Below, in pieces: positions 42,956 through 53,123 of a DNA stretch of 64,000 nt; within the stretch, counting starts at the first letter, position 1, and every line of letters starts with the position of its first letter. A program made the translations under genes and the position numbers. Origin of the DNA: Seleniibacterium sp963677135 (lineage in GTDB: Bacteria; Desulfobacterota; Desulfuromonadia; Desulfuromonadales; Geopsychrobacteraceae); contig CAXXLS010000002.1 of assembly GCA_963677135.2 (NCBI GenBank), forward strand, positions 124,001-188,000. Reading direction: 5' to 3'. A model generated the notes under the pieces. That model ran no database searches, was not told where the DNA came from, and saw only the letters and a program-made list of their open reading frames with translations.

Positions 42956-43888
42956 CTATCCGGTTTCCTGGGGCGGGGCGGCCGGGTCCGGCAGGCCGCA
43001 CGTGGGTCCGTCCGGCTGCCTGGCAACATCAACGGAGACCCTGACCCGGTGATGACCCCCGCCGAGAGCGACCCCTTTGACCGGGGAGACATCAGAAAAG
43101 TCCCGCCCCCAGGCGACGGTTATATGCTGCAGACCCTGCGGCTGATTGTTGGTCGGATCGTAGGCCAGCCATCCGGCCATGGGGGAGTAGGCCGCAAACC
43201 AGGCGTGGGACGCGTCGGCGCCGATGAGGCGCTGCTGGCCCGGAGGGGGCAGCGTTTCGATATAGCCGCTGACGTAGCGGGCCGCCAGTCCCATACTGCG
43301 CAGACAGGCGATGGCGATATGGGCAAAATCCTGGCAGACTCCCCGCCGCTGCTGCAGCACATCCGTGAGCGGCGTGGAAATATCGGTCACTTCGGGATCA
43401 TAGGTGAAATCCGTATAGATTCGTTCCATGAGATCGTGAAGGGCCTCCCCAAAGGGGCGGCCGGGAGGAAACGAGGGGCGCGCATAGTCGCGAAAACGGG
43501 CATCGCTCCTGATCATGGGCGAGTTGTAGCAGCACGGAATGATATCGACGTGCGGCAGGATCCCTTCGGATTTGCAGAACTCCCTGGCGTATTCCCAGGT
43601 GTGCTGGTTGCCGATGGCATAGCGGGCCGAATCATCATGGACTTCGATGTCGCTGTCCGCGGTTATGGTCAGGCGCTGATGGGAGTGCTGCAGGGCAAAG
43701 TGGACCGTCCGGTTGCCGAAATAGTCGGTATACTCATGGGTCACTGCCGGCAGGGGTTTGATGCTCAGCCGGATATCGGTGCAGGTCTGCTGTTCGGTAT
43801 CGCGGGGGAGCAGCCAGGCCGAGTTGTGACAGAGCTGCACGGGATCACTGTAAATGTATTCGGTGATATGACGGACGTGAAATTTCAT
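42956..43888 (-). CDS. Transglutaminase-like protein (COG1305 type)
   Basis: The 310-residue protein has the N-terminal beta domain (MKFHVRHITEYIYSDPVQLC) and a transglutaminase-like cysteine-protease fold with Cys in QQRRGVCQDFAHIAI, His in DASHAWFAAYSP and Asp in YDPTNNQP. These form the Cys-His-Asp triad. Such proteins accompany alpha-E and ATP-grasp proteins and may cleave or transfer peptide or isopeptide bonds. Its start overlaps the end of the preceding fused gene by 4 nt, indicating one operon. Confidence 0.9.
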   Translation of the reverse strand: MKFHVRHITEYIYSDPVQLCHNSAWLLPRDTEQQTCTDIRLSIKPLPAVTHEYTDYFGNRTVHFALQHSHQRLTITADSDIEVHDDSARYAIGNQHTWEYAREFCKSEGILPHVDIIPCCYNSPMIRSDARFRDYARPSFPPGRPFGEALHDLMERIYTDFTYDPEVTDISTPLTDVLQQRRGVCQDFAHIAIACLRSMGLAARYVSGYIETLPPPGQQRLIGADASHAWFAAYSPMAGWLAYDPTNNQPQGLQHITVAWGRDFSDVSPVKGVALGGGHHRVRVSVDVARQPDGPTCGLPDPAAPPQETG

Positions 43889-46423
43889 ATCACAGCCTCC
43901 CTGCTCATGGTCACCAGCTGCTGAGGAGGCAGGGTCGGGGTGAAATAATGTTCCGTCAGGGCTCCGGAGAGGGCCTCAAGCTGGTCGCTCACGCTGGTCA
44001 GCATTTTTTCCAGCAGCGGGTAGCGACCATCGCTGCTGTTCAGGCTGATCAGGCGGTTGTGGTCGGTCTGGCGCAGTTCCGAAAGGGCGCGCTGAATCAG
44101 TTGCATGTCCTTGTCATGGGCACGGTCGGCGGCTTTGGTCGGCAGGGATGCGATGTGCTTGTGCAGTTGTCGCAGCTGGCAGGCCAGGGCCCGGGGGTAG
44201 TTGTCGTCGAGGAGCAACAGTTCAAGAGCCGATCCGAGGTGCATGAAGGACCGGTAGCGCCGCCGGTAGACGATCAGGCTGTTGCAGGTGCTCAGCACCG
44301 TTTCCAGCATCTGCGATTCCATGGTGGCTCCGTAGCAGGGGACCAGGGTCGCTTTGAGCAGGGTCGTCAGGTTGATGGCCCGTTCGAGACGGCGGCCGAT
44401 ATTGATCATCATCCAGGCGGTTTCGCGGGACATGTTCTCGTAGGTCAGGCCACTGAAGGCGGACAGCTGCATGATCAGGTTGTTGATGCTCTCAAGGAGC
44501 CGGCCGCTGCCCGATCTGATTTTTGGTGATTTTGGGATTCCAGTGACTGCTCATGGTTTCGATGGCCCGCCAGGCATCTTCCGGCAGCAGGTCGCGAACG
44601 GTGAAGGCGGCCCGGCCCAGGCTTGCCAGGGAGGACTTGAGTCCGCCGAGACGGCTCTCGTCGAGGATGACCGAGATAATCTCCTGGCGGGGATCATCCA
44701 GTTTTTTCCGGGCGTCCTCACCGGTAAAGCCTGGATAGGTCTGGGTGACGTGGGTCAGGGCGCGCAGCAGGTGATTCAGCCCCATGCGATCGTCGATGTC
44801 ATGGGATTCGTTGACCTCGCGCATTTTGATCAGGATGGAGCGCAGGATACGTGCCGTCTGTTCGGCCCGTTCGGCGTAGCGGGCCGCCCAGAACAGATTC
44901 TCGGCCGCCCGGCTCGGCAGCGGGCTGACCAGAGGCTGGATGAGCTGGTCCGGCTGCATCTGGCGCCACAGGGTGACCTGTTTGTCCGGTTCATGGGTCA
45001 GTACCCAGGTGTCCTTGATCTGGCCGCCGGTCTGTTCGGGGCTCAGCAGCTGCTGGCTGTCGGCATGGGCGCGGGACAGTGCCCCGGGCATGACCAGGTA
45101 AGAGTTGTCCTGGGCCGTCAGGTAGAGACTCAGGGCGCAGTGCCGTGCTTCCATATGATCGGTTTCAAAGGCCGGGAAGGTGGCCAGATCGATCTGTTCC
45201 TGGCCGATGAACAGGTGCGGATTCTGAATGATCAGGTCCTTCCAGCGCCGCCGCTGCCCTTCTGTCCCCGGGCTGGGCGCCAAGGGAGGCAGCCCGGTCA
45301 TGGGATGAATCGGTTTGATCAGCAGGCGGTCAAGGTTCTTCAGCACGAACTCCCGCTCTTTGGCCTGGCCGCACCACCAGGTTGCCACGGAAGGCAACAG
45401 CAGTTTCTCGTTGAGGAAATAGTCGCACAGCCCCGGCAGGAAAGCCATCAGGGCGGGGTTCTCAAGAACGCTGCTGCCGATCGGGTTGGCGACCGCGACA
45501 TTGCCGCAGCGGATCGCTTCCAGCAGGCCGGGAATGCCGATCCAGGAATCGCCGCGCAGCTCCAGCGGGTCGCAGAAATCGTCATCCTGGCGGCGCAGGA
45601 TGACATCGACCTGGCGCAGCCCCTCGACGGACTTCAGCCAGACGCAATTGTCCTGGACGATCAGGTCCCCGCCCTGGACCAGGGGGTACCCCAGGTAGGA
45701 CGCAAAATAGGCATGTTCAAAATAGCTGGGATGCTCGGGCCCGGGGGTCAGCAGGACGATCCTGGGATCCTGTCGATTATGCCGGGCCAGCTGGGTCAGG
45801 GCGTTGCGCAGGGCCCGGAAATACATGGCCAGCCGGTGGACCTGGAATTTTTCGAACAGCTGGGGAAAGCTGCGGGTCATGATGATCCGCGTCTCCAGGG
45901 CGTAACCGGATCCGAGGGCCGGCTGCATCTGATCCCCCATGATCCAGAAACTGCCGTCCGATCCCTTGGCCAGGTTGGCGGAATAAATGGTCAGGGGAGT
46001 GTCGGTCTCGGGCAGCAGGTTGACGCAGGGATAGAGGAATCCCCGGTGATTGAAAATCAGCTCCGGCGGCAGCAGCCCTTCCTTGATCAGGTGCATCGGG
46101 CCGTAAATGTCGGCGAGCAGCAGATTGAACAGCCGGGCCCGCTGAATCAGCCCCTGTTCCAGAGCCTGCCATTCGTCGGGGTCGATGATCAGCGGAATCG
46201 GATCGAATTTCCAGGGGCGCGGCGAATCCGGGCCGGTGAACACGTTATGGATGGCACCATTTTCCTTAAGCAGCCGCTGGGCTTCTTTATGGTGCTTTTT
46301 AATGCGCGTGTTGCCCTGCCGACTCAAGTTGTCCATAAGTGTCCGCCACACCGGAGAGGCCCCTCCGGGTTGGTTGAAAAACTCACTGAATGGATCTGTT
46401 TGCTGGGCTGGTGATGTCGGCAT
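43885..46423 (-). pseudogene. Circularly permuted ATP-grasp / alpha-E fusion protein, single-base frameshift
   Basis: From ATG 46423 the first 480 residues are a circularly permuted ATP-grasp enzyme (DPIPLIIDPDEWQALEQGLI, FNHRGFLYPCVNLLPETD, RQVDVILRRQDDDFCDPLEL), followed by the start of an alpha-E domain (SRAAENLFWAARYAERAEQT). The frame stops at 44492. Removing one base from the CCC run 44510-44512 gives QIGSGRLLESINNLIMQLSA and joins the rest of the alpha-E domain, ending at 43885. The repaired protein is 845 residues, the usual size for this fusion. Predicted role: ATP-dependent amide or peptide ligation. Confidence 0.87.
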
Positions 46424-46583
46424 CTGGGGATGATTCTCTCTCTTTTCGCAGGGAGCGGATCCTCCCTGAAAACATCCGGATTGCGGCAGCGCAACCGAAC
46501 GTCAGTTGTCAATAAAACAACCCATCGGGCTTTTCAGGCAGGACCGTTCAACCTCTTCCTGCCTGGAAAATGAAAAACAGCTG

Positions 46584-49500
46584 TCAGAGCGGGCGCTGCC
46601 GTCTGAGGTCAAGGGTATACGGGAACTCCCGGTTCGGTTCTTCCGGGGGCGGTTCCATCGGTCCCGGCGGCGTGCCATGCGGGAAAAACTTGCCGAGGCT
46701 GGCAAATTCGGGGCGTTGCGGGAGCCGGCCGGGAGTATGTTCAGTGGTCGTGAACAGGGCTCCTCGCCGCGATTCGGCGGTCATGGCGTTGACCGGGAAA
46801 ACATCGTAGTTGCGCCCGCCAGGGTGCGACACATGATAGGTACAGCCACCGATGGAGCGGCCCGCCCAGGTGTCAATGATATCAAAAACCAGCGGTGAGT
46901 GGGGAGCGATGGTCGGGTGGAGGGCGGACGGCGGCTGCCAGGCCCGATAGCGGACTCCGGCGACGTATTCGTCCTTGCGACCGGTATTGCGCAGGGGCAG
47001 GCGGCGGCCGTTGCAGACGATGACGTGGCGCTCCTCGGTCAGGCCGTTGACATGCAGCTGCAGGCGTTCCACCGACGAGTCGACGTAGCGCGATGTGCCC
47101 TGGCTGGAGACTTCTTCGCCCAGGACATGCCAGGGCTCGATAGCAAAGCGCAGTTCCAGTTCAATGTCGTCAATCTGGACCGTACCGTAACGCGGGAAGC
47201 GGAACTCGAAGAAGGGATCGAACCACTCGAGCATGAAGGGGTAACCGTCATTCTGGAGGTCGGCCATGACATCGCGCAGGTCCTGGCGGACATAGTGGGG
47301 CAGCAGGAAACGATCATGCAGCGAGGTTCCCCAGTGGACCAGTTTCTGCCGGTAGGGTTTCTTCCAGAATTTGGCGATCAGGGTGCGCAGCAGCAGGTTC
47401 TGAACCAGGCTCATGCGGGCATGGGGCGGCATCTCGAAGGCCCGCAGTTCGAGCAGCCCCAGGCGCCCGGCAGGGCCATCGGGAGAATAGAGTTTGTCGA
47501 TGCAGAATTCGGCACGATGGGTGTTGCCGGTGACGTCGATCAACAGGTTGCGGAACAACCGGTCGACCAGCCACGGTGCCGCGGTTTCCCCTTCCGGCAT
47601 CTGCTCGAAGGCGATCTCCAGTTCGTAGAGGGAGTCGTTGCGGGCTTCGTCGATCCGCGGTGCCTGGCTGGTCGGCCCCATGAAGACCCCGGAAAAGAGG
47701 TAGGACAGGCTCGGGTGATTCTGCCAGTAACTGACCAGGCTGCGCAGCAGGTCCGGGCGGCGCAGCAGCGGACTGTCGGCCGGAGTCGCTCCTCCCAGGG
47801 TGATATGGTTGCCGCCGCCGGTGCCGGTATGGCGGCCGTCCAGCATGAATTTCTCGGTCCCCAGACGCGACAGGCGAGCCTGTTCGTAGAGGGTTGTCGT
47901 GTTGGTGACGATCTCCTTCCAGCTTGCGGCCGGATGGATGTTGACCTCGATGACCCCGGGATCGGGCGTCACATTGAGCCGTTCCAGGCGATAATCGCGG
48001 GGGGGCTCGTAGCCTTCAATGACAACCGGGATCTGCAGAGAACCGGCAACGCTTTCGATGGCGCTGGTCAGGGTCAGGTAATGCTCGAGATGATACAGGG
48101 GCGGCATGAAAATATGCAGCCGTCCGTTGCGGACTTCGATACAGAGTGCGGTATGGGCCACCTCGACATAGTCGAGCTGCTCTTCCCAGGATTCATCGGG
48201 AATGGTTGCGTCCGCCGGTCCCTGGGGCCGCAGCGATTGTGACGGGCTTCCAGGCGGATAACCGGGCAGGGGGGGCAGATCGATAAACTGGCTCTGTTCG
48301 TGCTGCACCTCCCGTTTTTCGGGGGCGACCCAGGGAAGGGCATCGAGGGGGAGTCGCATCCCCATGGGGGAGTCCCCGGGAATCAGGAACATCTGTTCGC
48401 GGCGGAATTCCCAGGGGCTGCTCTTCCAGCCGTTGATGGCGAAATCCCACTTGATGGGCAGGGTGTAGCCGACCGGTTCGTCGAGTCCGCGCGCCAGGTT
48501 TCTGGCCAGGCTTCGCCTTTCCATGGGGTCCTTCAGGTCAGCCTTGGCCGGGTCGAGATTGACCGGGACGGACCCTTCTTTCCAGATCCAGTAGAGCGGG
48601 TCTTCGTAACCCGGAACCAGGTACTTCGCATCGAGGGCCAGCTGTTCGCACAGCGCCTGACCGAACGCCCTGACCTGCTCGGGGGAAATGTCGTACTCCC
48701 GGTTCAGATCGGCAAGCAACTCCGGGTTGTGCCAGATCGGTTTGCCGTCTTTGCGCCAGAAGCAGTTGTAGGCCCAGCGCGGCAACGGTTCGCCCGGGTA
48801 CCATTTTCCCTGGCCGAAATGGAGCAGGCCGCTCTTGCCAAAGACGTCCTTCAGGCGCAGGGTCAGATCGTAGGCGAGCTCGCGTTTGTGAGGGCCGTCG
48901 GCATGGGTGTTCCATTCGGCGCCGTCCATATCGTCGATGGAGACGAACGTTGGCTCGCCCCCCATGGTCAGCCGGACATCGCCGGCGACCAGTTCTTCGT
49001 CGACCTGCTGACCGAGGGCGTCGATCAGCTGCCATTGTTCGTCGCTGTAAGGTTTGGTCACTCGGGGATCTTCGAAGATCCGCTGCACCGAGTTACTGTG
49101 ATGAAACTCCACTTCGCATGGATCGGTGGCTCCGGTCAGCGGTGCGGCGCTGACCGGATGGGGCGTACAGGCGAGGGGAATATGCCCTTCGCCCGCCAGC
49201 AGGCCGGAGGTCGGGTCCAGTCCGACCCAGCCGGCTCCCGGGATATAGACTTCGGTCCAGGCATGAAGATCGGTGAAGTCCGCCTCCGGGCCGGACGGCC
49301 CGTCCAGCGATTTTTCGTCGGCGGTCAACTGAATCAGGTAGCCACTGACGAAACGGGCGGCCAGTCCCAGGTGACGGAGGATCTGGACCAGCAGCCAGGC
49401 CGAATCGCGGCATGAGCCGATGGCGCGCCCCAGGGTGGTCTCGCAGCTCTGGACCCCGGGCTCCATCCTGACCGAATAGCTGATGTCCTGCTGCAGGCGC

Positions 49501-49949
49501 TGGTTGAGTTCGACCAGGAAATCGACGGTGTTTTTTTCTTCCAGGTCGACTCCGGCCAGCCATTTTGTCAGGCGCGGCCCGGGAACGATCTTCTGGAAAT
49601 AGGGGAGCAGCTCCGATTTTTCCTGTTTCTGATAGGTGAAGGGGAATGTCTCCGCATAGTCCTCAATGAAAAAGTCGAAGGGATTGCAGGGGGTCATGTC
49701 GGCAATCAGTTCAATTTCGATGCGCAATTCGGAGGACTTCTCGGGAAATACCAGGCGCGCCAGGTAGTTGCCGAAGGGATCCTGCTGCCAGTTGATAAAG
49801 TGGGTTTCCGGCAGGATTTTCATGGAGTAGGCGACAATCGGGGTCCGGCAGTGGGGGGCCGGCCGCAAGCGCAGAACGTGAGGAGCCAGGGAGATTTCAC
49901 GATCAAACTTGTAGTGCGTCAGATGGGTGCAGGCAACACGAATAGACAT
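46584..49949 (-). CDS. Large transglutaminase-like / DUF2126 protein
   Basis: The 1121-residue protein has an N-terminal transglutaminase-like domain (MSIRVACTHLTHYKFDREIS; Cys in GSCRDSAWLLVQILRHLG, His in DLHAWTEVYIPGAGWVGLDP) and a long DUF2126 region (ELVAGDVRLTMGGEPTFVSI, NPELLADLNREYDISPEQVR, FMLDGRHTGTGGGNHITLGG) that continues almost to the C-terminus. Proteins of this layout are found with alpha-E and ATP-grasp genes. The frame is intact. It is the first gene of the cluster; AAGGA precedes the ATG and a 160-bp gap separates it from the ATP-grasp fusion. Confidence 0.92.
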   Translation of the reverse strand: MSIRVACTHLTHYKFDREISLAPHVLRLRPAPHCRTPIVAYSMKILPETHFINWQQDPFGNYLARLVFPEKSSELRIEIELIADMTPCNPFDFFIEDYAETFPFTYQKQEKSELLPYFQKIVPGPRLTKWLAGVDLEEKNTVDFLVELNQRLQQDISYSVRMEPGVQSCETTLGRAIGSCRDSAWLLVQILRHLGLAARFVSGYLIQLTADEKSLDGPSGPEADFTDLHAWTEVYIPGAGWVGLDPTSGLLAGEGHIPLACTPHPVSAAPLTGATDPCEVEFHHSNSVQRIFEDPRVTKPYSDEQWQLIDALGQQVDEELVAGDVRLTMGGEPTFVSIDDMDGAEWNTHADGPHKRELAYDLTLRLKDVFGKSGLLHFGQGKWYPGEPLPRWAYNCFWRKDGKPIWHNPELLADLNREYDISPEQVRAFGQALCEQLALDAKYLVPGYEDPLYWIWKEGSVPVNLDPAKADLKDPMERRSLARNLARGLDEPVGYTLPIKWDFAINGWKSSPWEFRREQMFLIPGDSPMGMRLPLDALPWVAPEKREVQHEQSQFIDLPPLPGYPPGSPSQSLRPQGPADATIPDESWEEQLDYVEVAHTALCIEVRNGRLHIFMPPLYHLEHYLTLTSAIESVAGSLQIPVVIEGYEPPRDYRLERLNVTPDPGVIEVNIHPAASWKEIVTNTTTLYEQARLSRLGTEKFMLDGRHTGTGGGNHITLGGATPADSPLLRRPDLLRSLVSYWQNHPSLSYLFSGVFMGPTSQAPRIDEARNDSLYELEIAFEQMPEGETAAPWLVDRLFRNLLIDVTGNTHRAEFCIDKLYSPDGPAGRLGLLELRAFEMPPHARMSLVQNLLLRTLIAKFWKKPYRQKLVHWGTSLHDRFLLPHYVRQDLRDVMADLQNDGYPFMLEWFDPFFEFRFPRYGTVQIDDIELELRFAIEPWHVLGEEVSSQGTSRYVDSSVERLQLHVNGLTEERHVIVCNGRRLPLRNTGRKDEYVAGVRYRAWQPPSALHPTIAPHSPLVFDIIDTWAGRSIGGCTYHVSHPGGRNYDVFPVNAMTAESRRGALFTTTEHTPGRLPQRPEFASLGKFFPHGTPPGPMEPPPEEPNREFPYTLDLRRQRPL

Positions 49950-50176
49950 GGGCGGTCCTTGTCGAATAAGCTGTTAAGCGTGAAGTGCGAAAAATTTATG
50001 AATGAAAACAAGGGACTTCTTCGACCCTGGAGCTATTGATATTGTCCTGAAAACAATATAACAGTGCCGGCGGATAAGCAAGCTGAAGGCGTTTTCCGGT
50101 CACATTTCAACTCTTTATCCGAGCCCCTGAGCTCTGACAAACATCATCCGACCTGACCGGCAAACCGGTTAAGAGT

Positions 50177-51310
50177 TCAATTCAGGAAACCCAGAGCCAG
50201 AGCCGCGTAGATCCGGGCCGCCGCTTCCACCTCAGCAAGGCTTGTCTGTTCATCGGCGGTATGAGCCGTTTCCAGCGATCCCGGCCCGAGGATCAGAGGC
50301 TGACTGCCGGCCTGGAAAAACAGGTTGCCGTCCGAATGCGATCGGAACGGCACAAACTCCAGAGGCAGGTTCAGCCGCGGGAAGATGTCTTCAAGAATAT
50401 GCGCCAGCCGATTGTTGCGGTGGAGCTGGTAGCCGCCGGCTTCAAAATCGAAGGAGGCTTCGAGCTGCAGGTCCTTGATGGTCGCCTGGGCCTTGGCGAG
50501 GATTTTCTCAATGGTGGTTCTGACTTTGCCGGGGTCCGTGTCCGGCGACAGGTGCAGATCGATCATGGCCTCGCAGCGGTCCGGGACGACAAAACCGGCC
50601 CGGGACGAGCTCATTTCGCGAATTGAATAGATTATCTTCGGATCTCCCTCCTGGGTGGCGAGGGCGGTTTTCTCGATCTGGAGCAGGACCCGCAGCATCG
50701 ATTCGATGGCATTGTGCCCCAGCTCCGGCAGGGACGAGTGGATTCTGCGCCCCTGGGTGGTCAGGGCGACCTCCATGTAGCCGTAATGACTGAACGCCGG
50801 CAGCATCGAGGTGGGCTCGCCGATGACGACCCAGGGAGGAGCCTCATCCTCAAGAAAGCGGATGCTCCCGTCGCCGTTTTCTTCTTCGCCGACGACCAGC
50901 AGCAACCCGACCGGCGGACGCTGTGCTTCCGGCAGGGTCGCCAGGGCCAGCCAGGCTTCGACCATGGCCGCGCATCCCCCTTTCATGTCGGCACTGCCGA
51001 GGCCGCGAACGATGCCCCATTCTTCCCTGGCCGCATAATCTTCGATATCCCAGGCGGTGACGGTATCGACATGGCCGACGAAAAAGAGCTGGGTCGGTTC
51101 CGGTCCCATGCGACAGACCAGGTTGAAGCGTTCCTCCTCCACTTCCTGGCGCAGCACCTCGATCCCTGCCGCAGCGAGTTTTTCCTCAAGGTAGAGTTGA
51201 ATGTCCTCTTCTTTTCCCGAGGGGGAATAGATATCGATCATCTCCATCAGGGTCCGGCGCAGGCGTTCAGGGTCGATGCTGTCCCAGACGTTTTCCAGGG
51301 TGTCTTTCAT
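50177..51310 (-). CDS. M20 family metallopeptidase/deacylase
   Basis: The 377-residue protein has the metal-ligand series of the ArgE/DapE/CPG2 group: GHVDTVTAW, GLGSADMKGG, GEEENGDG and a C-terminal AHTADEQ, with a dimerisation domain in between (GRRIHSSLPELGHNAIESML). It probably hydrolyses an N-acyl or peptide bond of an amino-acid derivative. The exact substrate cannot be set from sequence; acetylornithine or an acyl-lysine compound is possible. It overlaps the upstream GNAT gene by 4 nt, so the two may act on the same metabolite. Confidence 0.85.
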   Translation of the reverse strand: MKDTLENVWDSIDPERLRRTLMEMIDIYSPSGKEEDIQLYLEEKLAAAGIEVLRQEVEEERFNLVCRMGPEPTQLFFVGHVDTVTAWDIEDYAAREEWGIVRGLGSADMKGGCAAMVEAWLALATLPEAQRPPVGLLLVVGEEENGDGSIRFLEDEAPPWVVIGEPTSMLPAFSHYGYMEVALTTQGRRIHSSLPELGHNAIESMLRVLLQIEKTALATQEGDPKIIYSIREMSSSRAGFVVPDRCEAMIDLHLSPDTDPGKVRTTIEKILAKAQATIKDLQLEASFDFEAGGYQLHRNNRLAHILEDIFPRLNLPLEFVPFRSHSDGNLFFQAGSQPLILGPGSLETAHTADEQTSLAEVEAAARIYAALALGFLN

Positions 51311-51813
51311 GGTTTATTCTTCCGCTTTCTTTTTCTCTTTTTGGACAGGTTCAGGGTCATGTAGACATGTTTCTGGATGTTGCCGAAGCCCTGTTTTTCA
51401 AAAAAACGGATTCCCGCTTCATTGTCGGCATCGGTATCGATGAGAATCATCCGGACCCCCTGGTCGATCATGCGGGCTTTGATCTCGTCAAAAAGTTCAG
51501 CGCCGACCCCGCTCTTGTGCAGCCCGGGCTTTACACCGATCCAGACCAGGTAGCCGTATTTCCATGCTGAGTGCTGCTTTTCAACGGTGGTTCCCAGGGC
51601 AAAACCGGCGACCTCATCGGCCAGTTCCGCCACCAGGCAGAGCTCACTGTCGGAATTGAACATGGTGGTGATTTCGTATTCATCCCAGGTGCGGTACATG
51701 CTGGGGGAAAAATCGGAGGTGAACAGGTCCTCGCCAAGGTGAAAAACCTTGGCCAGATCGTCAATGGTCATGGAACGGATCGTAATCGGAGTGTCATCGT
51801 CAAGTGTGTGCAT
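51307..51813 (-). CDS. GNAT family N-acetyltransferase
   Basis: The protein of about 168 residues has a GNAT fold: ITIRSMTIDDLAKVFHLGED opening, GYLVWIGVKPGLHKSGVGAE with the acetyl-CoA pyrophosphate-binding loop, and TDADNEAGIRFFEKQGFGNI. The tail is a run of Lys/Arg. It would acetylate an amine, perhaps reversed by the M20 enzyme it is coupled to. Neither ATG 51813 nor ATG 51849 has a clear ribosome binding site; 51813 is used because the fold starts just after it. Confidence 0.8.
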   Translation of the reverse strand: MHTLDDDTPITIRSMTIDDLAKVFHLGEDLFTSDFSPSMYRTWDEYEITTMFNSDSELCLVAELADEVAGFALGTTVEKQHSAWKYGYLVWIGVKPGLHKSGVGAELFDEIKARMIDQGVRMILIDTDADNEAGIRFFEKQGFGNIQKHVYMTLNLSKKRKRKRKNKP

Positions 51814-52009
51814 AGCGACCGCTTTTAGAATGGCAAGGTGTTGAAACATCCAGTTTGTATGTCCGAAGTGTAACGTGATTCACCGGTAAAGTTCCAGTGG
51901 CATCAGTACTGGATTATAGCAGATTTGTTGAAAGAGGATTAAGGAGTGCCGGGTTCGGTGTTCGGGCAGGAAGAAGTTGTCTCCAGGCAGGAGCAAGGGG
52001 CGGACCCAT

Positions 52010-52046
52010 GCCGGGGGCTTCGGCAGCGATCGCCGGAGCCCCCGGC
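52010..52046 (-). terminator. Hairpin after the rhodanese gene
   Basis: GCCGGGGGCT (52010-52019) pairs with AGCCCCCGGC (52037-52046) around a 17-nt loop just beyond the stop of the rhodanese-like gene on the minus strand. Probable end of the sulfur/redox operon, though no long T-run is present. Confidence 0.65.
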
Positions 52047-52057
52047 AGAATCGGTTT

Positions 52058-52594
52058 TCAGTCCGCTTTTTCAACCGGATAGTCGGCGCCTTTCCAGGCG
52101 AAAATGCCGCCGGGATAGCGATAGACGTTTTTGTAGCCGAGTTTTTTGGCCCAGGCCGCACCGTTGTGGCTGCGGGTGCATTTGACGAAACCGCAGTAGA
52201 CGACGATGGTCCGGTCTTTATCGGGACCCAGGAGCTGCTGGTAGTCCTGCTGCGACTTGCCGTCGGTTTCCTTGGCGTCCCAGGCCGCCATGTCGGGAAT
52301 CGGGAACAGGAATTGGGCGGCGCCGGGAACATGCCCTTTCTGGTAGCTCGATTCATAGGGCATGGTGTCGATGATGAGCAGATCTTTCCCCTCATCCATC
52401 CAGCTTTTCAACTCTTCCGTGGTGACGACATCATAACCGCCACGCTGGACTTCCCGGACCAGCTTGACGGCCTGCAGCTCGGTTTTGACTTCGGCTTCGA
52501 ACTTGTTACCGAACCCGAAGGCCGACGCCGATGCCGCGGTCAGCAGCACGGTCAGCAGAACCGTCGGAAAAACAATACTTCTGGGTGACTTCAT
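52058..52594 (-). CDS. Periplasmic rhodanese-like protein
   Basis: The 178-residue precursor has a signal peptide (VFPTVLLTVLLTAASASA, then FGFGNKFEA). The mature part is a single rhodanese-like domain with the active Cys in VVYCGFVKCTRSH and the conserved DTMPYESSYQKGHVPGA and YPGGIFAWKGADYPV. It may carry sulfane sulfur or act in thiol redox reactions in the periplasm. It is the last gene of an operon with MauE and the Fe-S/VTT fusion; the start is 3 nt after the mauE stop. Confidence 0.85.
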   Translation of the reverse strand: MKSPRSIVFPTVLLTVLLTAASASAFGFGNKFEAEVKTELQAVKLVREVQRGGYDVVTTEELKSWMDEGKDLLIIDTMPYESSYQKGHVPGAAQFLFPIPDMAAWDAKETDGKSQQDYQQLLGPDKDRTIVVYCGFVKCTRSHNGAAWAKKLGYKNVYRYPGGIFAWKGADYPVEKAD

Positions 52595-52597
52595 GAG

Positions 52598-53122
52598 TTA
52601 ATCCTCCTTGGTGGTGACTGGCCGCAAACCGGACCCCAGCCAGGGGGCAGGGGCCAGCCGGTTGATAAAACGCCAGCAGTACAGGTAACCGCAGGCCAAT
52701 AAAAGCAGTAGGTCTCGGATAACCGCCTCGCGCAGATTGTGAAAGGCAAGCTGCTCGGGATCGTCAGGACCAAAACAGCCGCAGTCGATATCCAGCCCGA
52801 GATAGATGCCATAGCAGAGGACGGCGACAAACAGGAGCATCAGCAGGGTCGTCAGGGTCAGCCCGCCGCGCATTTCCCCCAGCAGCGCAAGGGCGGCGAC
52901 GATCTCCAGGACAATCATCAGCAGCGCTGCCGGCAGAACCAGACCGAAAGGCAGCAGCCCGTAGGCGCCGACGGTTTCGGCGAACTGCCGCGGGGCCAGA
53001 GCCTTGCTGACTCCGGACCAGAGGAAAACGACGACCAGCAGAACCCTCAAAGTATGGTATCCCAGCCGGGCGATTGTTCCCGTCAGGACGTGCCGGTCTC
53101 TGAGCACGGCAGCCGGGGGCAT
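52598..53122 (-). CDS. MauE/DoxX family redox-associated membrane protein
   Basis: The 174-residue protein has four predicted helices and the MauE-type motifs FLWSGVSKALAPRQFAETVG and YLGLDIDCGCFGPDD, with a vicinal Cys-Gly-Cys pair. MauE-like proteins pass disulfide-redox equivalents across the membrane to partner proteins. It sits between the Fe-S/VTT fusion and a rhodanese protein, with gaps of 1 and 3 nt, so a sulfur or thiol relay is likely (inferred). Confidence 0.82.
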   Translation of the reverse strand: MPPAAVLRDRHVLTGTIARLGYHTLRVLLVVVFLWSGVSKALAPRQFAETVGAYGLLPFGLVLPAALLMIVLEIVAALALLGEMRGGLTLTTLLMLLFVAVLCYGIYLGLDIDCGCFGPDDPEQLAFHNLREAVIRDLLLLLACGYLYCWRFINRLAPAPWLGSGLRPVTTKED

Positions 53123-53123
53123 G

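Noticed and set aside
44471..46414. A 647-codon plus-strand frame opposite the ATP-grasp fusion
   Set aside because: Reverse-strand shadow of a recognisable protein; no start signal and no known domain.
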